From NCBI RefSeq assembly GCF_902859585.1, contig NZ_CADIJM010000005.1, positions 248,001-312,000 of the forward strand: a DNA stretch of 64,000 nucleotides, read 5' to 3'. The translations under genes were made by a program, and so were the position numbers. Shown in pieces: positions 1 to 7,806 of the stretch. The first letter of the stretch is position 1. Every line of letters begins with the position of its first letter. The notes under the pieces were generated by a model. That model was not told the origin of the DNA. It worked only from the letters and a program-made list of their open reading frames with translations, and did no database searches. Origin of the DNA: Achromobacter animicus (GTDB lineage Bacteria; Pseudomonadota; Gammaproteobacteria; Burkholderiales; Burkholderiaceae_B).

Positions 1-18
1 CAGTAGGTTGAGAGACGG

Positions 19-43
19 GCGGGCGGCCTTGCGGCCTACCCGC
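19..43. terminator. GC-rich hairpin downstream of phaM
   Basis: Arms GCGGG and GGCC pair with GGCC and CCCGC around a TTGC loop, 21 bases beyond the phaM stop codon. No T-run follows on either strand, so it may only stabilise an RNA end. Nothing else is seen in the first 63 bases. Confidence 0.3.
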
Positions 44-63
44 GTGTCGATTGAAGGATGGGT

Positions 64-918
64 TCAGGGCTTGCCGTCGGCAGGCCCATTTTTCTTGGCG
101 GTCTTGGCCGTGCGCTTGGCGGCGGCCGGCTTGCGCGCGGCGGCGGGTTTGGCGGGCGGCTTTCCGGTCTTGGCGTCCGGCTGGGCCGACGCCTTGGGGG
201 CCTCAGAGTCGGACTTGGACTTGGACTTTGCGGCATCCGGCGCGCCTGCTGCGCCCGGTGCGCCGGCCGGCATGGATGCAGCGGTAGCCGCTGCGATCTG
301 ATTGAACTGCTGCTGCAGCAGGTCCCACCACGCCTTGGACGCCGACTGCGCCGCGGCGCCCATCTGTTCGCTCATGGCGGCCGCCGATTCCGGTCCGGTC
401 CCGGCCGATGCCCCCGCGCCTTCCGGTTGAGCACCCGACTGCGCGGCGGCATTTTCCTTTTCACTTGCAGGGGTCGCATTGCTCGACTGCGCAGAAGCGG
501 CACTGGCAGACCCCGCCGTTTTTGGCGCCGGCTTCAACCCCAGCGCAACTTCCAGCGGCGACGCCGCGGCGCCGTCCTGGCTTGCGCCCATATCCATACG
601 CGATGCGCTGTCCACGAAGGCGCGCAGGGTGCTGATGGTGGAGCGCTGCACTTCCATGCCCTGGATGGTGCTCGAGAGCATGCTGAGATTCATGCGCAGC
701 CAGTTTTCCACCGAGCGAAGCTCGGCGATGCGGCGGTCCAGGTCTTCCAAATTCATCGGCGGGGCCATGGGCAGGCTGCTGGCGAGGCCGCCGGGACCGG
801 TCAACCCGGCCCACGCCTGACGCATCATCTCCATGCTGGCCAGCAGCGGGTTGCCCGACAGATCAGAGCTCTGGCCCATGCCGGGCAGGACGAACGGGTT
901 GTTGTATTGGTCGCTCAT
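64..918 (-). CDS. phaM: PhaM-type polyhydroxyalkanoate granule regulatory protein
   Basis: 284 residues. PhaM proteins of betaproteobacteria bind PHA synthase and the nucleoid and affect number and segregation of PHB granules (family knowledge). The N-terminal part has the family signature, with NPFVLPGMGQ near residue 6 and a helical stretch built around LEDLDRRIAELRSVENWL. The middle is Ala/Pro/Ser rich and the C-terminus is a Lys/Ala/Pro tail (PAKPAAARKPAAAKRTAKTA) that fits DNA binding. The start is the ATG at 918 because GGAG lies 9 bases upstream; an in-frame ATG at 933 lacks this spacing. It follows the glycine-zipper gene on the same strand by 44 bases. Confidence 0.75.
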   Translation of the reverse strand: MSDQYNNPFVLPGMGQSSDLSGNPLLASMEMMRQAWAGLTGPGGLASSLPMAPPMNLEDLDRRIAELRSVENWLRMNLSMLSSTIQGMEVQRSTISTLRAFVDSASRMDMGASQDGAAASPLEVALGLKPAPKTAGSASAASAQSSNATPASEKENAAAQSGAQPEGAGASAGTGPESAAAMSEQMGAAAQSASKAWWDLLQQQFNQIAAATAASMPAGAPGAAGAPDAAKSKSKSDSEAPKASAQPDAKTGKPPAKPAAARKPAAAKRTAKTAKKNGPADGKP

Positions 919-962
919 TCCAGGTGTCTCCATAGTCGGGTGCTTGCTGCCGGCGGCCGGGG

Positions 963-1655
963 TCACCCGGGCAGCAGTTGATTGTTCTCCACGCGCACGT
1001 GGTCGCCGGAGGCGAACGCGAACGGCTGCGCGCTGCGGAACTGGCGCGTGCTGCCGTCATTCATGCGCACTGTGAGTTCATAGTGCGTCACTGTTTGTTG
1101 CTGTCTGATATTACGCTCAACTTCACGGCCTGCCAAAGCACCGCCGACCGCGCCAAGCACCGTCAACGCCGTCTTGCCGTTGCCTCCGCCAAACTGATTA
1201 CCCACAACGCCGCCGGCCACGCCGCCCGCGATAGTGCCGACAAGATGGTTGCTGTCGTCCTTGGTGGGCACCTGCACCTGGCGGATGGTCTGGACCACGC
1301 CGCAGGTCGCGCAGGCCTGCTGCGCCGGCGCTGCCGCCGCACGCTGGGGCTGGGCGGGTTGCGATGGCTGCGATTGCTGCGCCTGATGCATCTGGCCGGC
1401 GGGCCTGCCCGCGCCCGGCGGTGCGCTATTCGCGGCGGTGGGCGGTTCAGCGGCTGGCGCCGGCGCCAGGTTGGCGTCCTCGGGTCCGGCCTCGGCCACG
1501 GCGGCCTCCGCGCGCGGATTGGCGGACGGCGACGGCAGCCAGCCCAGCACGGCAGCGACGCCTACCGAACACATGACGATGACGGCGATCGCCGCGGCGG
1601 CAAGCAGCGGATGCAAGCCGCGGCGCGGCGACGCGGAAGAGGTCGAGGTATTCAT
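963..1655 (-). CDS. Glycine-zipper 2TM-domain envelope protein
   Basis: 230 residues. One N-terminal membrane segment (about residues 16-40) is followed by a long Ala/Pro/Gln-rich linker, then a glycine-zipper 2TM segment with repeated GG spacing (GTIAGGVAGGVVGNQFGGG, LGAVGGALAGREVE) and a C-terminal beta-rich tail. This matches SlyB/PcP-like proteins in the zipper part, but here the protein starts with a membrane anchor instead of a lipobox. A CATC motif precedes the zipper. It probably sits in the inner membrane with its zipper in the periplasm; the exact role is unknown. It is upstream of phaM on the same strand. Confidence 0.7.
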   Translation of the reverse strand: MNTSTSSASPRRGLHPLLAAAAIAVIVMCSVGVAAVLGWLPSPSANPRAEAAVAEAGPEDANLAPAPAAEPPTAANSAPPGAGRPAGQMHQAQQSQPSQPAQPQRAAAAPAQQACATCGVVQTIRQVQVPTKDDSNHLVGTIAGGVAGGVVGNQFGGGNGKTALTVLGAVGGALAGREVERNIRQQQTVTHYELTVRMNDGSTRQFRSAQPFAFASGDHVRVENNQLLPG

Positions 1656-1788
1656 GACGATGCTCCATCGTAACTAACCGGCAGTGGTATAGCACCCGCG
1701 CGCGGTTTCGGCATGTTGCGATGGTGACCCTTCATTGCAGGGCAGATGGAGGGTGGACAGGGTGGGGCATTCGTGGACAATAGGCCCC

Positions 1789-2007
1789 ATGGATTCGATC
1801 ACGCTGACCCAACTGGAACAGGCAATCAACTACTGGCGCAACACGTCGCCATCAGTGGGAGAAGAGTCTCGCCTGTGCCCCGAGGCGGCCGCGCTGGCCA
1901 CCCCTTACGCGCTGATGATCATCAGCCATCAACGCGAAATCGCCGCCGCCGAACTTGGCGATAAAGCGCGCGCGGCGCTGGCGGCCTGGGCGGCTGCAAA
2001 GGTCTGA
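1789..2007 (+). CDS. DUF3717 domain protein
   Basis: 72 residues starting MDSITLTQLEQAINYWR. The whole protein corresponds to DUF3717, a small family known mainly from Burkholderiales and of unknown function; the conserved region includes LCPEAAALATPYALMI. The start at 1789 is chosen because upstream in-frame codons do not look coding. No strong Shine-Dalgarno is visible. The gene is transcribed toward sco, with 39 bases between the two stop codons. Confidence 0.75.
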   Translation: MDSITLTQLEQAINYWRNTSPSVGEESRLCPEAAALATPYALMIISHQREIAAAELGDKARAALAAWAAAKV

Positions 2008-2046
2008 GCAGGCTGGCGGCCAGTTCCGCCGCAATCAACGCCGCCT

Positions 2047-2652
2047 TTATCCCTTCAGCAGCGCCTGGATGTCATGCGTCAGGGCGTCAACCCCGACGTT
2101 GTTGTTGACCAGCACGCGCGACTCGCCCTTGCCGTCCAGCAGGTAGAACGCGGCCGTGTGGTCCATCGTGTAGTTGCCGTCCTTGGTGGGCGCCTTGGCG
2201 TAATACGCCTTGAACGACGCCGCCGCCTTCTTCACCTGGTCCGGCGTGCCGGTCAGCCCCAGGAACCGCGGATCAAACGCCGTGACGTACTGCTTGAGCA
2301 CCTCGGGCGTATCGCGCTCAGGGTCCACCGAAATCAGCAGCACCTGCACGCGATCGGCGTCCGGACCCAGCTTTTTCATGACTTCGGTCAGTTCGGCGAG
2401 TGACGTCGGGCACACGTCTGGACACTGCGTGAAACCGAAGAACACGACCACGACCTTGCCGGAAAAGTCCGACAGCTGGCGCATCTTGCCGTTGTGATCG
2501 GGCAGTTCCATGGCGCGGCCCAACTGCGTGCCGCTGATGTCGCTGCCCTTGAACACGGGTTTGGTCTCGCCGCAGGCAGCCAGGGCGGCGGCGACGGCGG
2601 CAGCTGCGCCCAGTCGCAGGGCCAGCCGGCGGCTGGCGGAAAACACGGACAT
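2047..2652 (-). CDS. sco: SCO1/SenC copper chaperone for cytochrome oxidase
   Basis: 201 residues. SCO proteins deliver copper to the CuA site of cytochrome oxidase subunit II and may act as thiol reductants. It has a lipoprotein-type leader ending ALAACGE, a thioredoxin-like fold with the copper-binding CPDVC motif, and the distal His in MDHTAAFYLLD. The ATG at 2652 has a strong GGAGG seven bases upstream. It is the last gene of the oxidase operon, 17 bases after ctaB, which fits a role in maturing the ctaC product. The stop lies 39 bases from the convergent DUF3717 gene. Confidence 0.93.
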   Translation of the reverse strand: MSVFSASRRLALRLGAAAAVAAALAACGETKPVFKGSDISGTQLGRAMELPDHNGKMRQLSDFSGKVVVVFFGFTQCPDVCPTSLAELTEVMKKLGPDADRVQVLLISVDPERDTPEVLKQYVTAFDPRFLGLTGTPDQVKKAAASFKAYYAKAPTKDGNYTMDHTAAFYLLDGKGESRVLVNNNVGVDALTHDIQALLKG

Positions 2653-2669
2653 CAACAACCTCCAGGGGA

Positions 2670-3563
2670 TCAGCGCAACAGGCCGACCCAGTGGTCCACC
2701 AGCAGCGCGCCAAACAGCAGCGCCAGGTAGAGAATGGAAAAACGGAACATGCTGCGGGCCAGCTCGTCGCTGTACGCGCGGTACAGGCGCCAGGCATAGG
2801 ACACGAACATGCCGCCCAGCACCAGGGCGGACAGCAGATAAAGTTCGCCGCTCATGCGGATGGCGTAGGGCAACAGCGTGGTCGCCATCAGCGCCAGGCT
2901 GTACAACAGGATGTGCAGGCGGGTGAACTGGTTGCCGTGCGTCACCGGCAGCATGGGCAGGCCGGCCTTGGCGTAATCGTGATTGCGATAGAGCGCCAGC
3001 GCCCAGAAGTGCGGCGGGGTCCAGATGAAGATGATGAGGACCAGCACCCAGGCCTCGGCCGGCACCGAGTCCGCCACGGCGGCCCAGCCCAGCGCGGGCG
3101 GCATTGCGCCCGACAGGCCGCCGATCACGATGTTCTGCGGCGTGCGCGGCTTGAGGATGATGGTGTAGATGATGGCGTAGCCCACGAACGTGGCGAACGT
3201 CAGCCACATGGTCAGCGGGTTGACCATGTTGTAGAGCACGAACATGCCCGCGCCGCCCAACAGGCCCGACAGGCTCAGCACCTGGAATGCCGAAATGGTG
3301 CCGCGCGCCGTGGCCCGGCGCGCGGTGCGCAGCATTCGGGCGTCGACTTCCTGTTCGATCAGACAGTTGATGGCGAACGCGGCAGCGGCCAGCAGCCAGA
3401 TGCCGATCGTGCCAAACAGCACACGGCGCATGTCGGGAATGCCGGGCGCCGCGAGGAACATGCCGATCACGGCGCAAAACACCGCCAGCTGCGTGACGCG
3501 CGGCTTGGTGAGAACGAGGTACTGGCGGAGCAATCCGGATTGAGGAGCGGCAAGACTGGTCAT
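2670..3563 (-). CDS. ctaB: Heme o synthase (protoheme IX farnesyltransferase)
   Basis: 297 residues. It farnesylates heme b to heme o, the precursor of heme a, in the inner membrane. It is a UbiA-type prenyltransferase with about nine membrane segments and the Asp-rich motif in the form [15 protein letters not shown]; a second conserved loop reads [16 protein letters not shown]. The ATG at 3563 is preferred over an in-frame ATG at 3575 because GAGG is placed 6 bases before it. It sits 13 bases after ctaA and 17 before sco, so the two heme-modifying enzymes and the copper chaperone are co-transcribed. Confidence 0.95.
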   Translation of the reverse strand: MTSLAAPQSGLLRQYLVLTKPRVTQLAVFCAVIGMFLAAPGIPDMRRVLFGTIGIWLLAAAAFAINCLIEQEVDARMLRTARRATARGTISAFQVLSLSGLLGGAGMFVLYNMVNPLTMWLTFATFVGYAIIYTIILKPRTPQNIVIGGLSGAMPPALGWAAVADSVPAEAWVLVLIIFIWTPPHFWALALYRNHDYAKAGLPMLPVTHGNQFTRLHILLYSLALMATTLLPYAIRMSGELYLLSALVLGGMFVSYAWRLYRAYSDELARSMFRFSILYLALLFGALLVDHWVGLLR

Positions 3564-3576
3564 AGTGGACCTCATT

Positions 3577-4614
3577 TTAAACGCGCACCAAATTGGGGTC
3601 GTACCGCCCCGCCGGCTCGCGGCCGGCCGACGCCAGACGCACCATCAAAACCACCGCCGCCAGCGTCAGGCCCGCAGCGCCCCCATTGTGCAGCACGGCG
3701 ATCAGCAGCGGCCACTGGAAGAAGATGGTGGTCAGTCCCGTAAACAGCTGCGCGGCCAGCAGGGCCAGCATCAGCGTGGCCGGGCCGCGCAGGCCGGGCT
3801 CGGCGGCGCGCAGCCGCCACGCCAGGATGCCCAGGTAGACGAACACCACGAAAGCGAAATTGCGGTGCACCCAGTGAATCGCCGTCAACGCGGGCTGCGA
3901 GATCATTTCGCCGGAAGGCAGCTCGCCCAGGCCCCGGATGACGGAATAGCCGCCGTGGAAGTCCATTTCCGGCACCCACACCCCGTGGCAGGTGGGAAAG
4001 TCCATGCAGGCGAGCGCCGCATAGTTGGTGCTGACCCAGCCGCCCAAGGTGACCTGCACCAGCAGAAGTCCGAATCCGACCGCCACCCACGGCTTCCAGC
4101 GCACGGCCTGCGCGCTTACCGGGAGGTGCGGACGCTCGCGCGAAGACAGCCAGGTCATCAGCGCCAGCACCGACAGGCCAAAGACCAGATGGGCCGTCAC
4201 GACAGCGGGCATGAGCTTGTGGGTCACGGTCCAGGCGCCGAACGCACCCTGCACGCACACGGCGACCAGCGTCGTGATGGCCAGCGCGGGCGAACGGCCC
4301 AGTTCGCGGCGATAGCGCCACGCCATGTAGACGATGCCGATGATGAGCATGCCCAGAATGGCGCCGACATAGCGGTGGATCATCTCGATCCAGGCCTTTG
4401 ACAACGTCACCGGCCCGAAGGGCATGGCCTGCGAGGCCTCGTGGATGTCGCCCATCGCGCCGATCGGCGTGACGCTGCCGTAGCAGCCGGGCCAATCCGG
4501 ACAGCCCAGGCCGGAATCCGTCAGGCGCACGAAGGCGCCGAACATGATGAGGTCCAGCGTCAGGAACCAGGTAAAGAAGACGAGCTTGCGATAACGCGCT
4601 TTGATGCGTTCCAT
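3577..4614 (-). CDS. ctaA: Heme A synthase (COX15/CtaA)
   Basis: 345 residues. It oxidises the C8 methyl of heme o to a formyl group, giving heme a for the oxidase. It has eight predicted membrane segments, the conserved histidine motifs [10 protein letters not shown] and [10 protein letters not shown] and a further His in [10 protein letters not shown]. An N-terminal [16 protein letters not shown] cysteine pair faces the periplasm, and a second pair is in CMDFPTCHG. The ATG at 4614 is used; an in-frame TTG lies two codons upstream and cannot be excluded because neither has a strong Shine-Dalgarno. Its neighbours are the CxxxC membrane protein upstream and ctaB downstream. Confidence 0.94.
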   Translation of the reverse strand: MERIKARYRKLVFFTWFLTLDLIMFGAFVRLTDSGLGCPDWPGCYGSVTPIGAMGDIHEASQAMPFGPVTLSKAWIEMIHRYVGAILGMLIIGIVYMAWRYRRELGRSPALAITTLVAVCVQGAFGAWTVTHKLMPAVVTAHLVFGLSVLALMTWLSSRERPHLPVSAQAVRWKPWVAVGFGLLLVQVTLGGWVSTNYAALACMDFPTCHGVWVPEMDFHGGYSVIRGLGELPSGEMISQPALTAIHWVHRNFAFVVFVYLGILAWRLRAAEPGLRGPATLMLALLAAQLFTGLTTIFFQWPLLIAVLHNGGAAGLTLAAVVLMVRLASAGREPAGRYDPNLVRV

Positions 4615-4635
4615 ATTCAAATCAAAAACCTACAT

Positions 4636-5265
4636 TCAACCAATGCGCGAGTTATAGACGAGCTTGCTGATGTCCTTGCGCACCCGCACGCCATCCGCCT
4701 CGGCGGGATACTGCATCATCAGGTTGCCCAGCGGATCGATCACCCAGATCGGATCCTGCAGGCCGGGCTGGCCAGCGGCCGTGTCGCGCGCCAGGAGGAA
4801 CCGCGCCAGCTGATCCGGATCCACGCGCACCATCACCGTGCCCTTGTAGGCCTCCAGCACCTTGTCCGGCACCACCGCGTCATCCGTGATGAACCAGACA
4901 CGTGCCAGGCGGTCCACGTTCTTGCCCTGGCTGGCGTGGCTGTTGCGCGTGATGAACAGCTTGCGCGCGCAGCTTTCGGGGCAGGCCGCGCCGTCGGCGG
5001 CCACCAGCAGCCATTTGCCCTTCAGGCTTTCCAGATCGAAGGGCTTGCCGTCCAGCGTGGTCAGACGCAGTTCGGACGCCGCGGGCATGGGCCGTTGGGG
5101 CGACAGCAGCGTACCGTAGTTGCTGGAATCGGTGGGCCACCACTGCGGGTTCAGGTAGACCACGAACGCCGCGACGATGGGCGCCAGCGAGCACAGGAAC
5201 ACCAGCACCATGGGCGTCAGCGAACGCTTGACTGCGGGCTTGTTGGTTGGAATGTCGCGAGCCAC
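4636..5265 (-). CDS. Membrane-anchored thioredoxin-like protein of the oxidase cluster
   Basis: 209 residues. One N-terminal membrane segment (about residues 17-38) leads into a periplasmic domain with thioredoxin-like spacing: a beta strand KWLLVAADG followed by CPESC. That CxxxC resembles the copper/thiol motif of SCO proteins, but no distal SCO histidine is obvious. The start is GTG at 5265, with AGGA seven bases upstream. It lies between SURF1 and ctaA in the operon, so a part in copper or thiol handling during oxidase assembly is a fair inference. Such proteins are often annotated only as hypothetical; I do not assign an enzymatic function. Confidence 0.75.
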   Translation of the reverse strand: MARDIPTNKPAVKRSLTPMVLVFLCSLAPIVAAFVVYLNPQWWPTDSSNYGTLLSPQRPMPAASELRLTTLDGKPFDLESLKGKWLLVAADGAACPESCARKLFITRNSHASQGKNVDRLARVWFITDDAVVPDKVLEAYKGTVMVRVDPDQLARFLLARDTAAGQPGLQDPIWVIDPLGNLMMQYPAEADGVRVRKDISKLVYNSRIG

Positions 5266-5288
5266 TTTTTATCCTGGATTAGCGTTGG

Positions 5289-6101
5289 TCATCTGCGCGC
5301 ACGCATGCGCGCCTGGGCCTGCTGGTCCACGCGCTGGCGTGAGCGGCGGATGGCGCCCCCCAGCACCACCAGCCATGCAATGGCGGCAATTGCGCCAAAA
5401 GCGAACCACTGTACCGCGTACGACGTGTTCTGCTGGAAATCGACAGAGGGCTGGGGCCAGTCGCGCACCAGGCCATCATCCGCCTGGCCGCCTTGGCTCA
5501 GCACCGTGGGCAAAAAATTCAGTCCGGTCGCGCGGGCATAGGCGTCCAACGGCAGGTTCTGCACCTGCGGCACCGTGCCGCCCGCCACCGGCAGCGCCGC
5601 GGGCAGGGTGGAGGTTTCCGCGCCGCTCAGCGACCACAGCTCGAACATGCGCGGCACACGCACCGACAGCTCGCCCTGCACGGTCTGCACGCCCTCGGGC
5701 GTGGCGGGCAGTTGCGGCTCGCCCTGGCCCTGGATGACGCGCGGCAGCCAGCCCCGCAGCACCAGCACCGCGCGATTCGTGGCCGCGTCCAGCAGCAGCG
5801 GCGTGGCCAGCCAGTAGCCCGGCCGGCCTTCATGGTTGCGATTGTCCAGCAGTACACTGAATTGCGGCAGCCACGTGCCGCTTGCTTGCGCCACGCGCCA
5901 GGGCGTCATGTCGGCGGGCGGCGTTGACGGCGTCAACGCCAGCGGCGCTTGCTTGCGGCCCGCTTCGATCGAGGCCAGAATGGCGCGTCGCTCATCGCTG
6001 CGGCGCAACTGCCATTGCCCCAGCGACACCAGGACCATCACGGCCAGGCCAAGCAGCAATAAGGCGGCTACCGTGTAGCGGGTGGAATGCGGTCGGGACA
6101 T
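5289..6101 (-). CDS. SURF1-family cytochrome oxidase assembly protein
   Basis: 270 residues. SURF1 (Shy1) proteins help insert heme a into subunit I. The architecture is typical: a membrane helix at each end (residues about 10-28 and 237-257) with a periplasmic domain between them. It carries the family motifs LGQWQLRRSDER after the first helix, LLDNRNHEGRPGYWLATPLL in the middle and YAVQWFAFGAIAAIAW in the last helix. The start ATG at 6101 is the first one with SURF1-like sequence after it. The gene starts only 36 bases from the divergent small membrane gene at 6138. Confidence 0.93.
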   Translation of the reverse strand: MSRPHSTRYTVAALLLLGLAVMVLVSLGQWQLRRSDERRAILASIEAGRKQAPLALTPSTPPADMTPWRVAQASGTWLPQFSVLLDNRNHEGRPGYWLATPLLLDAATNRAVLVLRGWLPRVIQGQGEPQLPATPEGVQTVQGELSVRVPRMFELWSLSGAETSTLPAALPVAGGTVPQVQNLPLDAYARATGLNFLPTVLSQGGQADDGLVRDWPQPSVDFQQNTSYAVQWFAFGAIAAIAWLVVLGGAIRRSRQRVDQQAQARMRARR

Positions 6102-6137
6102 CTGTCGTTGCTGAATCTGAATAGTCGGGAGACCACA

Positions 6138-6338
6138 ATGCGCGTTTTCGTCGTTCTGGCCTTCATCGGGATACTGGCCAGTCTGGCATCCGCCCTGGTC
6201 TACCTGATGCGGGACAAAGGTACCACCAACCGCACGGTCAACGCGCTGACGGTCCGCATCGGCCTGTCGGTCGCCCTGTTCCTGTTCGTGCTGTTCGCCC
6301 ATCACATGGGCTGGATCGAAAGCACCGGTTTTAGATAG
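6138..6338 (+). CDS. Twin-transmembrane small protein (DUF2909-like)
   Basis: 66 residues, two hydrophobic helices (residues about 2-21 and 37-56) separated by a short basic loop MRDKGTTNRT. This matches the twin-transmembrane/DUF2909 family found beside SURF1 and oxidase subunit III in Burkholderiales; function unknown, probably accessory to the oxidase. The ATG at 6138 has GGGAG about 7 bases upstream. It is the only plus-strand gene inside the oxidase cluster, divergent from SURF1 and convergent with ctaE, so transcripts reading from ctaE into SURF1 would be antisense to it. Confidence 0.75.
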   Translation: MRVFVVLAFIGILASLASALVYLMRDKGTTNRTVNALTVRIGLSVALFLFVLFAHHMGWIESTGFR

Positions 6339-6402
6339 GCTGCACGGGTCCCGGTTCCCCGGGTCCTGCACCGCATTGCCGGCGCGCGCCTCCAAATAGC
6401 CT

Positions 6403-6452
6403 GAAAGCGCGATGGATGCCGGCTTGCCGCCCAGCCATCCCTTCGCGCTTTC
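6403..6452. terminator. Large hairpin between twin-TM gene and ctaE
   Basis: GAAAGCGCGA and TCGCGCTTTC form a perfect 10-bp stem around a 30-base GC-rich loop that can pair further (ATGG with CCAT). It lies in the 164-base convergent gap. There is no T-run, so it may protect 3' ends instead of terminating. Confidence 0.45.
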
Positions 6453-6502
6453 CCGTGCCGCCATCGCAGCCGGCGCCGCCGGCCGCGATCAGAACCACGA
6501 CG

Positions 6503-7378
6503 TCAGAACCAGTACACGAACAGGTACAGGCCCAGCCACACCACGTCGACAAAGTGCCAGTACCAGGCCGCGCCTTCGAACCCGAAGTGATGGTCCGGCG
6601 TGAAATGGCCGCGGATCAGGCGGATCAGGATGACGGTGAGCATCGTGGCGCCCAGGATCACGTGGAACCCGTGAAAGCCGGTCAGCATGTAGAACAGCGA
6701 CCCGTACGCGCCCGAGTTGAACTTGAGGTTCAGGTCCTGGTAGGCGTGGATGTACTCAAACGCCTGACAGGCCACGAACACAAAGCCCAGGATGACGGTG
6801 GCCGCCAGCCAGAACTTCGCCTTGCCGCGGTGGTTTTCACGCAACGCATGGTGGGCGATGGTCAGCGTGACGCCGGAGCTCAGCAGCAGGGCCGTGTTGA
6901 TCGTGGGCAGCCAGAAGGGACCCACGGTCTGGAACGGTTCCACCACGCCAGCCGGACCGAAGTTCGGCCACGCGGCCTGGAAATCCGGCCACAGCATCAG
7001 GCGGTGGTCGATGTCGCCCAGCCACGGCGTCGTGATCGTGCGCGTGTACCAGAGCGCGCCAAAGAACGCCGCAAAGAACATGACCTCGGAGAAGATGAAC
7101 CAGCTCATGCTCCAGCGGTACGAACCGTCGATGCGCTTGCTGTTCAGCCCGGTCTCGGACTCGTGGATGGCATCGCCGAACCAGTAATACATGACGATGA
7201 CCACGCCGATGAACCCCACCAGCACGGACCACTTGCCCCAGTCCGCGCCGTTGACCCAGGCCGCGGCTCCCAGGCCCATGAAGAGCAGTGCCACGGCCAT
7301 GCGCACGGGATGGCCCGAGTCGGCGGGGACAAAGTAGTACGGTGCCTCTTTACCTTGAACCGAGTGGCTTGCACTCAT
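6503..7378 (-). CDS. ctaE: Cytochrome c oxidase subunit III
   Basis: 291 residues. Subunit III is the seven-helix membrane subunit that stabilises the proton-pumping core. Hallmarks are a short N-terminal stretch reading YYFVPADSGHP, helices around SEVMFFAAFFGALWY and ITLAHHALR-like positions (here TIAHHALRENHRGKAK), and the C-terminal FHVILGATMLTVILIRLIRG and WHFVDVVWLGLYLFVYW. The start is the ATG at 7378. It is separated from ctaD by two small genes. No ctaG (cox11) gene lies between ctaD and ctaE, although one is usual there in related bacteria. Confidence 0.97.
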   Translation of the reverse strand: MSASHSVQGKEAPYYFVPADSGHPVRMAVALLFMGLGAAAWVNGADWGKWSVLVGFIGVVIVMYYWFGDAIHESETGLNSKRIDGSYRWSMSWFIFSEVMFFAAFFGALWYTRTITTPWLGDIDHRLMLWPDFQAAWPNFGPAGVVEPFQTVGPFWLPTINTALLLSSGVTLTIAHHALRENHRGKAKFWLAATVILGFVFVACQAFEYIHAYQDLNLKFNSGAYGSLFYMLTGFHGFHVILGATMLTVILIRLIRGHFTPDHHFGFEGAAWYWHFVDVVWLGLYLFVYWF

Positions 7379-7414
7379 GGCTTTCTCCCTGGTACAGATT
7401 TAGATTTAGGTAAT

Positions 7415-7639
7415 TCAAGTCAGGCTGGATACGGCCCAACGAACAATTAAAACCAGCACAGTCACAAAGATTGCCGCTGCCAGCAGTCCGGCCACGATCA
7501 CGTGAACCGGATTGAGCTTGGCGCTGTCCTCACGGTAGCCCGCGCCCTTGCGCACGCCGAAAAACCCCCACGCCACCGCCTTCATCGTCTGAAGGAAACT
7601 CAGCTTGCGCTGAGACGTTTCGCGAAGGTCGTCGCTCAT
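7415..7639 (-). CDS. DUF2970 small membrane protein
   Basis: 74 residues with one strong C-terminal helix (about residues 46-70) after a polar N-terminus that carries the DUF2970 signature SFLQTMKAVAWGFFGVRK. The family is common within betaproteobacterial oxidase operons and has no known function. It starts 11 bases after the stop codon of the 41-residue gene, so the pair is probably translated from one message with ctaD and ctaE. Confidence 0.85.
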   Translation of the reverse strand: MSDDLRETSQRKLSFLQTMKAVAWGFFGVRKGAGYREDSAKLNPVHVIVAGLLAAAIFVTVLVLIVRWAVSSLT

Positions 7640-7650
7640 GGCCCCGGCTC

Positions 7651-7776
7651 CTAGCCGACGGCCTTGCCGGTCAGCAAGGCCGAACCGCGGATCACCGTCC
7701 AGGCAAACACGGCAACGACGAAAACCAGAAGAACCAGTCCTGCGATCTTGTTACGGCGGCGCTGCTCGGGTGTCAT
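7651..7776 (-). CDS. Cytochrome oxidase small assembly protein (41 aa)
   Basis: A 41-codon gene with ATG at 7776 and TAG at 7651-7653. The product begins MTPEQRRRNKIAGLVLL and has a single membrane helix with a basic N-terminus, the pattern of the small oxidase assembly peptides placed right after ctaD in Burkholderiales. It fills the 167-base gap between ctaD and DUF2970 almost exactly, leaving 30 bases upstream and 11 downstream. The N-terminal basic patch followed by a hydrophobic helix also resembles the start of Cox11, but the rest of Cox11 is absent. Role in assembly is inferred from position. Confidence 0.8.
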   Translation of the reverse strand: MTPEQRRRNKIAGLVLLVFVVAVFAWTVIRGSALLTGKAVG

Positions 7777-7806
7777 TGCTGTGCTACCTGGAACATGGAT
7801 AGGGAT

